DNA of 64,000 nt from positions 1-64,000 of the forward strand of contig NZ_JAJQXA010000011.1 in the NCBI RefSeq assembly GCF_021245985.1. Direction: 5' to 3'. Both the position numbers and the translations under genes were made by a program. The DNA is from Flavobacterium soyae. GTDB taxonomy: Bacteria > Bacteroidota > Bacteroidia > Flavobacteriales > Flavobacteriaceae. This document shows positions 27,036-36,961 of the stretch, piece after piece. The notes beneath the pieces were generated by a model. That model saw only the letters and a list, made by a program, of their open reading frames with translations, searched no databases and was not told where the DNA came from. Position 1 is the stretch's first letter. Every line of letters begins with the position of its first letter.

Positions 27036-29328
27036 AATTAGGCCTGTTTTCTTTTTTTACTCCAAATGTCAATGAAGGCTTGCTTCCCATGTATAATTTC
27101 AATTCTCCGCCTTGAGCTATCATTTCTTGTGTGATATATGATTTTGTATACGGTTGTCCGTTATACTCTGCTCTTTGAATGTAAATATTATCTGCGCTGT
27201 TATCAATTGCATTTATTTTAAATGAAATTCCTTTTTTATAATTTATAACTGCTGTATTTACTAACGGGCTTCCTAAAACGTAAATTCCGTTTGCAGGATT
27301 TACAGAATAAAATCCCATTGATGATAAAACATACCAAGCCGACATTTGGCCTAAATCTTCGTTACCACATAATCCGTCTGGTTTTGTGGAGTAAAATTTA
27401 TCATCAATTTCACGGATTAATTTTGCCGTTTTCCAAGGCTGTCCTGCAAAAGCATACAAATACGGAATGTGATGATTTGGTTCATTTCCATGAGCGTACT
27501 GGCCTATTAAACCACTGATATCTGGCGAAACATCTTCTCCTTCAACTTTATCGGTTATTAAAAACAGAGCATCCAGTTTGTTTAAAAAGCTTTCTTCACT
27601 TCCAAACAAATCAATTAAACCATACGGATCCTGAGGAACCAACCAAGTATATTGCCACGCATTTCCTTCTACATAATCATCTTTTCGGTGTGCCGATGAA
27701 AGCGGATTAAATGGCGTTCTCCATTTTCCATTGGTTAATTTACCTCTCATGAAAGTCGTTTCTTTATCAAAATAAGGTTTGTATAAATTGGCTCTTTTGG
27801 TGAAATAAGCGTAATCTTCTGTTTTATTTAAAGCTTTTGCCATTTGTGCAATGCAATAATCGTCGATTGCATATTCAAGCGCATTTCCAACAGATTCAAG
27901 CATTTTATCCGCTGGGATATATTCTAGTTTTTGAACATAATCCATTCCGTCACGGGTTTGCATGGCTGTTTTTTTGATGGCTTCGTAAGCTAATTCGGTA
28001 TCATAATCTCGGTAACCTTTTAAGTAAGCATCGACAATAACGGCAATTGAATGATTTCCGTTCATTGTGTTGGTTTCGTTGCCCATTAAATGCCAAACGG
28101 GTAATCTTCCCTGCTGCTGATAAATTGCCAAAAATGATTTAACTATATCATTAATTTTTTCCGGTTGTGTAATCGTGTATAAAGGATGTAAACCGCGATA
28201 CGTATCCCAAAGTGAAAAAGTAGTGTAGTTTGTGAAATTCGCTTTTTCGTAAACTTTTTTATCTGTTCCCAGATAATCTCCATTCGCATCATTGAAAATA
28301 GATGGCGCAAACATGGTGTGATACAATGAAGTATAAAAAACTTTCATTGTTTTTTCGTCTCCTTTTATCTGAAACTTATTGAGTTCTTTATTCCATTTTG
28401 AATTGGCTTCTTTTACCACTTTATCAAAATCCCAATTCGGAATCTCGGCTTTAATATTCGCACCAGCATTCTCTGAACTTACTGGAGATATTCCAACTTT
28501 TACCAGAACTTGTTTATTTTTTAAGGTATTAAAGTCTAATACTGCCTTCATTTTTAAACCTTCACCTCCATTACCTCTTACTACTGCAGTACTGTCATGT
28601 AAAGTAATATTTGCAATTGGTTCTGAAAATTCCATTGCAAAATAAATACGCTGATCTGCTGCCCAGCCTGCTGAATAACGGTAACCTTCAATTTTAGTTT
28701 CATCAACTTTTCTTATAAAGGTTTTTACAGGTCTGTCCCAGCCTATTCCGTCTGCAAGGTCTACTAAAATATGAGCATCATCTGCTGAGTCAAAAGTATA
28801 TTTATGAAAACCTACTCTTTCGCTCGCTGTTAATTCTGCTTTGATGTTGTATTTATCTAATAAAACGCTGTAATATCCAGGTTTAACAATTTCATTATTA
28901 TGGGAGAAATAAGAGCCATAACCGGTTGCCATGTCTTCTTTTGTTCCTTTGGTAAGCGCTGCTTTTCCAGATACTGGCAAAAGTAAAATATCATTCAAAT
29001 CGCCAATTCCTGTTCCGCTTAAGTGGGTATGCGTAAACCCTAAAATTGTATTGCTCGCATAATTGTATCCGCTGCACCAATCCCAGCCTTCAAAAACATT
29101 TACAGACCCTAACTGCACAGCTCCAAACGGAACATTAGCGCCAACAAATACGTGACCGTGACCTGCAGATCCTATCAGCGGATTTACATATTGTGTGTAA
29201 TTTATATCCGTTTGTTTTAGTTGTTTTGTTTGTTTTCCCTTTTTATGCTGTGATATTGCTGGATTGGCAAAAAGTAGGTTTAAAGCCAGAATACCGCTAA
29301 ATGCTATTTTATTGTATTTTTTTATCAT
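27034..29328 (-). CDS. GH92 alpha-mannosidase, paralogue B (alpha-1,2-like)
   Basis: A 764-residue GH92 enzyme with a signal peptide (about 1-26). It has YVNPLIGSAGHGHVFVGANVPFGAVQLG, the GWDWCSGYNY segment, VEGNAWQYTWLVPQDP, AHGNEPNHHIPYLYAFAGQPWKT near 609 and CGNEDLGQMSAWYVLSSMGFYSVNP near 656. The HGNEP form is, as I recall, the one seen in well-studied alpha-1,2-mannosidases such as Bacteroides BT3990, so alpha-1,2 specificity is the best guess. It is upstream of paralogue A; the 118-bp gap is mostly tandem repeat. Confidence 0.93.
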   Translation of the reverse strand: MIKKYNKIAFSGILALNLLFANPAISQHKKGKQTKQLKQTDINYTQYVNPLIGSAGHGHVFVGANVPFGAVQLGSVNVFEGWDWCSGYNYASNTILGFTHTHLSGTGIGDLNDILLLPVSGKAALTKGTKEDMATGYGSYFSHNNEIVKPGYYSVLLDKYNIKAELTASERVGFHKYTFDSADDAHILVDLADGIGWDRPVKTFIRKVDETKIEGYRYSAGWAADQRIYFAMEFSEPIANITLHDSTAVVRGNGGEGLKMKAVLDFNTLKNKQVLVKVGISPVSSENAGANIKAEIPNWDFDKVVKEANSKWNKELNKFQIKGDEKTMKVFYTSLYHTMFAPSIFNDANGDYLGTDKKVYEKANFTNYTTFSLWDTYRGLHPLYTITQPEKINDIVKSFLAIYQQQGRLPVWHLMGNETNTMNGNHSIAVIVDAYLKGYRDYDTELAYEAIKKTAMQTRDGMDYVQKLEYIPADKMLESVGNALEYAIDDYCIAQMAKALNKTEDYAYFTKRANLYKPYFDKETTFMRGKLTNGKWRTPFNPLSSAHRKDDYVEGNAWQYTWLVPQDPYGLIDLFGSEESFLNKLDALFLITDKVEGEDVSPDISGLIGQYAHGNEPNHHIPYLYAFAGQPWKTAKLIREIDDKFYSTKPDGLCGNEDLGQMSAWYVLSSMGFYSVNPANGIYVLGSPLVNTAVINYKKGISFKINAIDNSADNIYIQRAEYNGQPYTKSYITQEMIAQGGELKLYMGSKPSLTFGVKKENRPN

Positions 29329-29419
29329 TTCGTTTATTTTATTATTTCAATGTATATCGGTTGGCCCACAGGTTATTCGGATTAAACGGATTTACACAAA
29401 TGTTTTAATTTCTGTGTGT

Positions 29420-29451
29420 TAGACGCACTGCTGTGCGTCTCTACGGAAAAT
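29420..29451. repeat. Dispersed hairpin repeat, copy 2
   Basis: Identical to 628-659 over the tAGACGCAC-tgct-GTGCGTCT-ctacggaaaat core. It is part of a larger duplication: about 95 bases (29380-29460) recur with a few changes at 29495-29575, a 115-bp period. Confidence 0.85.
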
Positions 29452-29534
29452 CTTTGTCGCTTTTATTATATTGGTTTAGCCCGCAGACGACACGGATTAA
29501 ACTGATTTACACGAATGTTTTAATTTCTGTGTGT

Positions 29535-29566
29535 TAGACGCACTGCTGTGCGTCTCTACGGAAAAC
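29535..29566. repeat. Dispersed hairpin repeat, copy 3
   Basis: Same core as copies 1 and 2, 115 bases from copy 2. Both lie in the 291-bp gap between the GH2 and GH92 genes, which otherwise has no gene. Confidence 0.85.
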
Positions 29567-29619
29567 CTTTGTCACTTTGAACCTTTGTCTCTTTCTTAGC
29601 AACTTAGAACCTTAGCCTC

Positions 29620-31608
29620 TTAGTACCTTCCTAAAACCTCATATAATGAAAAAACCTTAATCTCCGGATTAACAATTTTCCCTTCAAATGAAATTATTTT
29701 CTCTTCTCCGGCGGCTAAATCTATATAATTATCACTCCATTTTCCGGTATAATCTTTCATCGAAATATAGACATATTTTGCAGTTTTTTGGGCTTTTAAA
29801 AATACTTTATTTCCTTTTATCTGCCAGCTTATTTTTGGGTCTTCTAATTTTAAATTTATTGGGCGTGTAAGATCAATTTCTGGTGTTTTATCATCTCTGT
29901 ACGCTTCACGAATAGCATACCAGGCCGCTCTTGGCTGTCGGTCATCATAATCCGTTATGCTCCAGCTTGCAACGGGCCAGCAATCGTTTAACTGCCAGAC
30001 TAAAGTTCCCATATTATAAGGCGCTTTAGACCGATGAATGCCTACAATATTTTTTATCGAATAATATTGTAAACATTGTGTCAGATACGTATAATCTTCC
30101 ACATTCATCTTTTTTATTTTGGTTGAATCGATAAAATATCGGTTCAAATACGAATTCAGTTTTATAAATCCTTTACCTGATTTTTGATGCGCATTTATTA
30201 CATCTGAATATAAATGTCGGTCTTCCGGCAATGTGAAATTTTCTGTAGACGAATAATTCGGCATAGACAACATTCCGTATTCGCTTACAAACCGTCCTGT
30301 TTTTTTCTGTACCGCTTCAATATCTTCTAATCCCCACCATAAACCCCAATAATGACTGTCTCCTTCGGTAATACTTTTTTGTTTTGACCAATGATGTAAA
30401 GGTGAAGAACTTAAGTACGGACGTTTATCATCGACTTCTTTAACCCATTTTGGAATACTATCATGAAATAAACGAACGTAATCGTGCCACAAACGGGTTG
30501 AATCTTGTTTTGATAATTTCATGCTTTTCATCCAGCCCCAGTTTTTAAAGGCTTCATCAGATTCGTTATTACCGCACCACAAAACTATACTTGGATGATG
30601 ACGCAGACGTTTTACCTGATACTGAACTTCTTCTTTTACATTATCAAAAAATGCTTTATCTCCGGGAACCATTGTGCCGGCAAACATAAAATCCTGCCAT
30701 ACATTAATGCCGTATTTATCGCATAAATCATAGAAATAATCGTCTTCATAAATTCCGCCGCCCCAAACACGAAGCATGTTCATATTGGCATCTTTGGCAA
30801 GAGAAACTACTTTTTCATATTCTTTTTTGGTTACCCGGGAAAGAAATACATCTGACGGAATATAATTGGCGCCTTTCATATAAACAGGTTTTCCATCTAT
30901 TTTAAAATAAAAAGATCGGCCAAGACTATCCGGTTCTTGTATTAATTCTATTTTACGATTAAGAATGTATGGTTTCTCTGGAGCTTTTTCATCATAAGCC
31001 TCAAGCCTTGGCGTTTTCCAAATTCCGCAGGTTGTGAATTTTGGTCCCCAATCCCATCCAAAATGATACTGCGCTTTGCGAACATAAGCACGAGGATTGT
31101 CCGGTATTTCAAAAGGTAAATCTTTTTTAGCAAGTGAATCAACCACATTTTGTGCCGATTTAAATACTATAACTAAATTATTATTTCCTGATTTGAGTAC
31201 TTTTTTAACATCTACCCGCCATTGACGGAACATGTTATCGGCTTTTAAAACCAGCTGATTATTTAAATATACAGATGCATATGTATCTAATCCGTCAAAA
31301 ACCAATTCTGTGTTTTTCTTTTTCAGCATTGCTGCTGTAGCCTTAAATGTGGTTTTATATTCCCAGTTTTTACGTTCTATCCACAATAACTTTTTTTCGT
31401 TGTCCCTGTAAAATGGGTCCGGAATTAATTTATTGTTGAGTAAATCGGTGTGGATTTCTCCCGGAACTGTCGCTGGAAACCACTTTTGTGTTTTTTCTTC
31501 CCGATAACTCCAATTATTCTTCAAATCAACATTTTGTGCAAAGGCTGCCAATGAAAAATTTGAAAGATAAAGGAAGATTAACCAAAAAAGTTTTTTATCA
31601 GAATTCAT
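29620..31608 (-). CDS. GH2 beta-mannosidase lacking two beta-sandwich modules
   Basis: A 662-residue exported GH2 beta-mannosidase; family members usually have about 860. It has a signal peptide (about 1-24), an N-terminal sugar-binding module (about 25-205), the catalytic barrel with acid/base Glu349 in WCGNNE and nucleophile Glu443 in SEYG, and a final beta-sandwich (about 580-662). In Bacteroides BtMan2A, as I recall, these Glu are 462 and 555 of 864. The catalytic pair keeps its spacing here (94 versus 93), while about 113 residues are missing before it and about 90 after. The Ig-like modules 2 and 4 are therefore absent without a frameshift. It probably cleaves the Man-beta-1,4-GlcNAc bond of N-glycan cores or beta-mannosides. 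Confidence 0.9.
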   Translation of the reverse strand: MNSDKKLFWLIFLYLSNFSLAAFAQNVDLKNNWSYREEKTQKWFPATVPGEIHTDLLNNKLIPDPFYRDNEKKLLWIERKNWEYKTTFKATAAMLKKKNTELVFDGLDTYASVYLNNQLVLKADNMFRQWRVDVKKVLKSGNNNLVIVFKSAQNVVDSLAKKDLPFEIPDNPRAYVRKAQYHFGWDWGPKFTTCGIWKTPRLEAYDEKAPEKPYILNRKIELIQEPDSLGRSFYFKIDGKPVYMKGANYIPSDVFLSRVTKKEYEKVVSLAKDANMNMLRVWGGGIYEDDYFYDLCDKYGINVWQDFMFAGTMVPGDKAFFDNVKEEVQYQVKRLRHHPSIVLWCGNNESDEAFKNWGWMKSMKLSKQDSTRLWHDYVRLFHDSIPKWVKEVDDKRPYLSSSPLHHWSKQKSITEGDSHYWGLWWGLEDIEAVQKKTGRFVSEYGMLSMPNYSSTENFTLPEDRHLYSDVINAHQKSGKGFIKLNSYLNRYFIDSTKIKKMNVEDYTYLTQCLQYYSIKNIVGIHRSKAPYNMGTLVWQLNDCWPVASWSITDYDDRQPRAAWYAIREAYRDDKTPEIDLTRPINLKLEDPKISWQIKGNKVFLKAQKTAKYVYISMKDYTGKWSDNYIDLAAGEEKIISFEGKIVNPEIKVFSLYEVLGRY

Positions 31609-32053
31609 TTTACTGAGTAATAATATTAATGCCTTTAAAATTCCTAAAAAGGTACAACAATTTAGTCATTTGGCAGTTCAGAGAAGGAACTGAACGTACT
31701 AAAGTTATTCCTTCTCCTTAGAATTTATTTTTCGTTATTAACTCAAAAAACAACTCGAAATATTTTCCTTTACTACCGCCTTATATTTTATTTAATGTGA
31801 TGCGGGTTATTTTAAATCTGATTATAAATGAACTTTAAAACATCTGTATTTTTTTGAGATTTTTTAATTTTTGAAAATAATCCCATCTTTTTCAGCAGAA
31901 GCACTCTTTGCTGCTGCGAAAAAAAAGGCATTTAGATCAACAAATCAAACTCATTTAATAGCAGCTGTTTTTAGGATTATTAATAAAGAGATTTAAAAAT
32001 AAGCCGGGCCTGCTCATGCCCGACTTATCTTAACTAACCAACCAATTTAAAAA
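31609..32053. other. Spacer between susD and beta-mannosidase genes
   Basis: About 445 bases without a gene. The right end has the susD terminator (31999-32028). A small inverted repeat gttcag...ctgaac lies at 31676-31696. No promoter box is clear, so the glycosidase genes may have their own weak promoter or rely on read-through. Confidence 0.6.
31999..32028 (-). terminator. Terminator-like hairpin after susD
   Basis: Stem ataag(c)cgggc / gcccg(a)cttat with one mismatch. It is followed on the minus strand by a T-run. It lies 26 bases after the susD stop codon and probably attenuates read-through into the glycosidase genes, a common layout that keeps SusCD more abundant than the enzymes. Confidence 0.7.
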
Positions 32054-33568
32054 TTATTTATCCCACCAGATTCTAGTAGTCATTAAATCTAAACCTTGAC
32101 GTTGAATTGCTTCTCTATAATTAGCCGCGTTTGTTACAAGCTCTGACTGATCGTAAATTAATCTTCTTGGGATGGTTCCATTTGTCTCTCCCGTTGGGTC
32201 ATTTACCGGAACTAATACTGGATAACCAGTTCTTCTGTATTCTGAAAAAGCTTCAAACCCATTGAATAATAAAACAATCCATTTTTGTGTAATAATCTGT
32301 TCGATTTTTTGAGCATCTGTTCCAGCAGTTTTAAAAGGATACGCTGTGATGTAAGTATTGTATTCTGCTGGTGTAACTGCAGGTACTTTGTCCCCAAAAA
32401 TCGTTAAAATGTTCATCGCTGCTTTTACACCGTTTTCGTAATAAGTCTGTGCCGATCCGCCAACACTCCAGCCTTTTACTGCTGCTTCAGCCAATAAAAA
32501 TTGTACTTCTGCATAAGACATAATTAAGGTAGGTGCATCTAAACGTAATACTGTTGATGTATTAGGATCTGAGAATATTTTTTTGTCTCCGCCCGGAAAT
32601 TCTTTTGCATCATTTGCCAGACCTTGCTGACTTGCCGGATTGTTATCTCCTGTAGCTTCTAATTTTGCATAAATTCTTAAACGCGGGTCGTTTGTATTTT
32701 TCAATAAATCGATAAATGTTTTACTGAATTTGATGTTTGATTCTCCACCATTTAAGTCATTTCTAACCCATGAAGAAGTAATTGGGTTTGTTTTAACCCC
32801 AGCAGGACCTGCATCATGTTTCAAAACTAAACTGTCATCATTTGAAGTAAAAACTCCTTTTGAATAGGCCTTTTCTACATATTCTTTTGCTTTTGCAGGA
32901 TTTACTTTAGACAAACGCATTGCAACTCTAAGCATTAAAGAGTTTGCAAGTTTTTTCCATCTTGCAACATCACTTTGGTAATACAAATCAGCATTGCCTA
33001 CAAAAGGTTTAGTCGCATCTAAAGCAGTTCCAGCTTCATCTAATTCTTTTAGAAGGTCGTTGTAAATGGCTTCCTGCGTATCGTATTTTGGAGAAAAAAC
33101 GTTTCCGTTATATCCTTTTCCTGCTTCAAAATAAGGAACTTCACCGTAAGTATCTGTCAATTTTTGGAACAAGAAAACCTTCATGATTCTGCAAGCTTGA
33201 ATCATATTTGAGTTCTCAGGCGTATCTTCAAGAACAGATAACAATTGGAAAATCTGATTTAATCCTTTTCCATAAGTTTCACCAAAAAGCGCGGCAGAAT
33301 ATTCAGAAGAATAAGTGTACTTTGAACCTGCACCTGTAGGTGACGAAAATTGCTGTACAATCTGCGCTGCGTATATGTTATTCCCTCTTGTGTTAGAAAA
33401 ATCCTGTCCGTCTACATAAATCTCAGCGAGTGTAAACATTGATTTTACAGCCGGATCTGTTAAGGCATTTGGATTCGTATTCATTTCTTCGAACCCTTTA
33501 TCGCATGAAGCTAATGTTAAAGCACCAACAATTGCGGCACAAAATATTTTGATATATCTATTTTTCAT
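32054..33568 (-). CDS. SusD/RagB-family glycan-binding outer-membrane lipoprotein
   Basis: A 504-residue lipoprotein (lipobox LASC at 19-22) of the SusD_2-like group. Early GFEEMNTNPNALTDP and YAAQIVQQFSSPTG are typical, as is LANSLMLRVAMRLSKVNP near 207. The fold consists of TPR-like helices that bind oligosaccharide at the cell surface and cap the SusC barrel. It starts 12 bp after the SusC gene. Ligand inferred from neighbours: mannan or high-mannose N-glycan pieces. Confidence 0.93.
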   Translation of the reverse strand: MKNRYIKIFCAAIVGALTLASCDKGFEEMNTNPNALTDPAVKSMFTLAEIYVDGQDFSNTRGNNIYAAQIVQQFSSPTGAGSKYTYSSEYSAALFGETYGKGLNQIFQLLSVLEDTPENSNMIQACRIMKVFLFQKLTDTYGEVPYFEAGKGYNGNVFSPKYDTQEAIYNDLLKELDEAGTALDATKPFVGNADLYYQSDVARWKKLANSLMLRVAMRLSKVNPAKAKEYVEKAYSKGVFTSNDDSLVLKHDAGPAGVKTNPITSSWVRNDLNGGESNIKFSKTFIDLLKNTNDPRLRIYAKLEATGDNNPASQQGLANDAKEFPGGDKKIFSDPNTSTVLRLDAPTLIMSYAEVQFLLAEAAVKGWSVGGSAQTYYENGVKAAMNILTIFGDKVPAVTPAEYNTYITAYPFKTAGTDAQKIEQIITQKWIVLLFNGFEAFSEYRRTGYPVLVPVNDPTGETNGTIPRRLIYDQSELVTNAANYREAIQRQGLDLMTTRIWWDK

Positions 33569-33579
33569 CTTTTTTAGTA

Positions 33580-36500
33580 TTAGAATTTGACATTAAGAGC
33601 AAAACCATAATTTCTTGTCAATGGCATTGAAGCTCTCTCCATACCTTGTGCATTACTATTAGAATAGTTTGACTCTGGATCAATGTTTGGCACTTTGTCA
33701 TAAATTGTCCATAAATTGTGAGCCGAAAATGCTAAACTAACAGACTGAAACGGTGTTTTTTGTAAAAACATTTTTGGAAAATTATAAGCAAAAGAAATCG
33801 CTCTTAATTTCACAAAATCAGCATCGTATACAAAGTTTGATGTTACATCACTATAACTTCTCCAGTAATCGTAGGCAGAAACTGTTGTGTTAACCGAATT
33901 TCCGTTAACATCATTTCCACTTACCGCTACACCGCCTTCACGACCAGGAAGTGTAATTTCAGATAATCCGTAACGAGTTCCTAACTGGTTTGTAGCAGAA
34001 TAAATTTCTCCTCCAAATTTAGCATCTACAAAAACCGAAAGTGTAAAATTTTTATAAGAAAAATCATTCGAAAGTCCCATTGAAGCAGGCGCTACACCCT
34101 GACCGGCAATGATTAAATTTCCTCGCATAAACTTGCCATTTGTATCAATAACAATATTTCCATTTGCATCTCTTAAATAATCATAAGCCTTAATTACTCC
34201 AAAAGGCTGTCCTTTTTCTAAAACCACAGAAGCTCTTCCGTCTCTGTTTCCTTCTAATGATTTTGTTGTAATTTTATCAGAAAGACTAATAACTTCACTA
34301 TCATTATAAGCAAAATTATACCCTACACTCCATGAAAAATTTGGTGTTTTAACTGCTTTTGCAGTAATAGCAAACTCCGCCCCTTTATTCATGATTTCTC
34401 CAACGTTGATTTTTGTAGTTCTAAAACCAGAAGCCATAGAAATATCTGCATCAGCAATATCTTTTGTTGTTTTCTTTTGATAGAAAGTCAAATCAGTACT
34501 AATTCTATTATTAAAGAATGTATTTTCAAAACCAAATTCGATTGTACTTACATTATAAGGTTTTAAGTATTTGTTTGGAACTGTATCACCATTAATACCT
34601 AAAATTGGCTGTCCTAATGAATCAGTTTGTCCATCTGGCGTAGTGTAAGTCAATGTTAAGGCATAAGCTTCCTGCAAGCCGCCTCCTACGTTACCCCATC
34701 CTGCTCTAAGTTTACCGTAAGACATCCATTCTGGTAAATTAATAACTTCAGAATAAATAAAACTCGTACTTACAGAAGGGTAAAAAATACTGTTATCCTC
34801 AATATTTAAAGTTGAAAACCAATCTTCACGGCCTGTCAAACTAAGATATAAGAAATCTTTATACCCTAAATCTGCCGAATAAAAAAGAGAGTTTACCTGT
34901 CTTTCAGAAAATAATTTTTCAGTTCTGTCAGGCTGTGTATTAGCATAGAAATATTCAAACGGAACAATAAAATTATTTCCTTTCATTTTGATACCGCTGT
35001 ATCTGTTATCCTGACGGTTTGCTCCTACAAACGCATCCAATGAAAGATTTTTGACGATATCACCTTTGTATCCCAAATATCCTGAAGCATTTACTTCTGA
35101 ACGGTTTTCTACTCTGTTTTCATAAGATCCTCCGGGGCTGTAATTAATTCCTGTAGGCTCAATTTCAGTATATTCATAATTGATATCATCAATTCCAATT
35201 ACACCTTTTGCATAAATCTTATCTGTAATGTTGTAAGTTACTTGTGCAGAACCAATAAAACGCTTTCTAAGATCATCATTTAATGGCGAATCTACAGCAA
35301 AATAAGGGTTTGTATGATAAACGTTTGCCCCTAAGAAATCTTCTTCACCACCATTTGCATCGTATGGATTACTTAACCATCTAATATCTGTACCAGGTGT
35401 CATGAAAGTAGTTGGGAAAGATGGGTTTCTTGGCGAGTCATTTAAATAAGGCCTGTTATGACTTTTCTCAGAAATATATTGGGCATTGGTTTCTACCGTA
35501 ATTTTTTTATTTGGAGAAGAATTTAAACTTAATGCTACGTTGTTTCTACCAAAAGTAGTTCCCGGCATAATAGATTCGTCTTTAGTATTTCCGAACGACA
35601 ATCTGAAATTTGTTGTTTCATTTCCTCCAGAAACTGCTAACGTATTACTGAAAGAATATCCAGTTCTGTAGAAATTTTCAACATTATCTTTTCCGTATGC
35701 TTTGTATGGTCTTGTCGAACCATCCAGAGCTATAGAAGGTGTTCCGTCATATTTGTCACCCCAGGCAAAATAGTACGAATCTCTAAGTTCCTGTAAATTA
35801 GCAAATCTTGTTGGAACGCCGCTTGCATTCGGAGCTCCCGCACCATATTGGTCCTGCCAGTTCAAAAGGCTCGCCGGAGTATTAAAAGTTGAATTTGTAC
35901 TAAAATCAACCCCTATTCCTGTTCTGTTTTTACCTTTTTTAGTTGTAATTAAGATAACACCATTTGATCCTCTGTACCCGTAAAGAGCAGAAGCGGCACT
36001 ACCTTTTAATACAGACATTGAAGCAATATCATCTGGATTGAAAGAAGACATACCATCACCCTTATCGGCACCTCCCCACATTCCGGCATTTCCTTGCTGC
36101 GTATTGTCAATCGGAATTCCGTCAACGACATACAATGGCTGGTTAAGCCCTGATGCAGAAGTTGCTCCACGAATAACAACACGGCTAGAACCAGATGGTC
36201 CTGTAACCGGCGCAGAAACGTTTACCCCTGCAATTTTACCTTGCAAAGCGTTTCCTAAGTTAATTTCTTTATTTTTTGTCAGGTCTTCGCCTTTAAGTTC
36301 CCCTACGGCGTAACCTAAACTTTTCTTTTGTTTTTTTACCCCGAAAGAAGTTACTACAACATCTTTTAATTCTTGTGTAGTCTCTGTTAATGTAACAGCA
36401 ACTCTTGTTTCATTTTCCTGAAGTACTACTGACTTTGACTCAAATCCTATAGAAGATACGTTTAGGGTAACTTTACCTTCAGGAACATTCATTCTAAAAC

Positions 36501-36678
36501 GCCCTTCGGCATCTGTAACTGCACTAAATGGTTTTCCTTGAACTTCAATTGATGCAGCTACAATTCCTTTGTTCTCTGCATCTGTTACTATGCCTGTTAT
36601 TAATCGGTTTTGCGCTGCTGCACTTAAGCTGCTCAACAATACCATTGCTAACACTGCTAATATTCGTTTCATAAGCAT
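33580..36678 (-). CDS. SusC/RagA-type TonB-dependent outer-membrane transporter
   Basis: A 1032-residue transporter with a signal peptide, a carboxypeptidase-like N-terminal domain (about 24-100), the SusC signature QELKDVVVTSFG just before the plug, a plug domain (NLGNALQGKIAGVNV, SSRVVIRGATS, LYVVDGIPIDN) and a 22-strand barrel ending in NYGFALNVKF with a terminal Phe. It imports oligosaccharides using TonB energy together with the SusD partner. ATG codons at 36678 and 36672 are both possible; MKRILAVL at 36672 gives a more usual signal peptide. A LacI-type operator lies about 220 bp upstream. Confidence 0.95.
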   Translation of the reverse strand: MLMKRILAVLAMVLLSSLSAAAQNRLITGIVTDAENKGIVAASIEVQGKPFSAVTDAEGRFRMNVPEGKVTLNVSSIGFESKSVVLQENETRVAVTLTETTQELKDVVVTSFGVKKQKKSLGYAVGELKGEDLTKNKEINLGNALQGKIAGVNVSAPVTGPSGSSRVVIRGATSASGLNQPLYVVDGIPIDNTQQGNAGMWGGADKGDGMSSFNPDDIASMSVLKGSAASALYGYRGSNGVILITTKKGKNRTGIGVDFSTNSTFNTPASLLNWQDQYGAGAPNASGVPTRFANLQELRDSYYFAWGDKYDGTPSIALDGSTRPYKAYGKDNVENFYRTGYSFSNTLAVSGGNETTNFRLSFGNTKDESIMPGTTFGRNNVALSLNSSPNKKITVETNAQYISEKSHNRPYLNDSPRNPSFPTTFMTPGTDIRWLSNPYDANGGEEDFLGANVYHTNPYFAVDSPLNDDLRKRFIGSAQVTYNITDKIYAKGVIGIDDINYEYTEIEPTGINYSPGGSYENRVENRSEVNASGYLGYKGDIVKNLSLDAFVGANRQDNRYSGIKMKGNNFIVPFEYFYANTQPDRTEKLFSERQVNSLFYSADLGYKDFLYLSLTGREDWFSTLNIEDNSIFYPSVSTSFIYSEVINLPEWMSYGKLRAGWGNVGGGLQEAYALTLTYTTPDGQTDSLGQPILGINGDTVPNKYLKPYNVSTIEFGFENTFFNNRISTDLTFYQKKTTKDIADADISMASGFRTTKINVGEIMNKGAEFAITAKAVKTPNFSWSVGYNFAYNDSEVISLSDKITTKSLEGNRDGRASVVLEKGQPFGVIKAYDYLRDANGNIVIDTNGKFMRGNLIIAGQGVAPASMGLSNDFSYKNFTLSVFVDAKFGGEIYSATNQLGTRYGLSEITLPGREGGVAVSGNDVNGNSVNTTVSAYDYWRSYSDVTSNFVYDADFVKLRAISFAYNFPKMFLQKTPFQSVSLAFSAHNLWTIYDKVPNIDPESNYSNSNAQGMERASMPLTRNYGFALNVKF

Positions 36679-36895
36679 TCTTTTTGGTTATTGGTTTTGG
36701 ATTTTGTTTTGTTTCGTTTGTGTTTTTGTTTTGTCTGCTTTAAATAATTAATAAAATTTTGAACTTAATTTTGGATATTAAACCATGTAATAATGCGATG
36801 AATATTCAAAAAACGCAGTTATTTTACGGTTTTTACTATATAAATAATTCTTAAAAAATCCTGCTGAAAAAACAGTAAAGTCTAGGAATATTTTC

Positions 36896-36911
36896 ACTAA
36901 AACGATTTAGT
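36896..36911 (-). promoter_or_regulatory. Putative LacI-family operator upstream of susC
   Basis: ACTAAAACGATTTAGT is a 16-bp near-palindrome (one mismatched pair) with the central CG typical of LacI-family operators. A second site with the same core, ACAAAAACGTTTTAGT, lies before the LacI gene itself (38032-38047). Confidence 0.6.
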
Positions 36912-36961
36912 AAAATGATTAAAAAAAAAGCTTTAACTTTTTCTGCCATTTTTTATTTATG

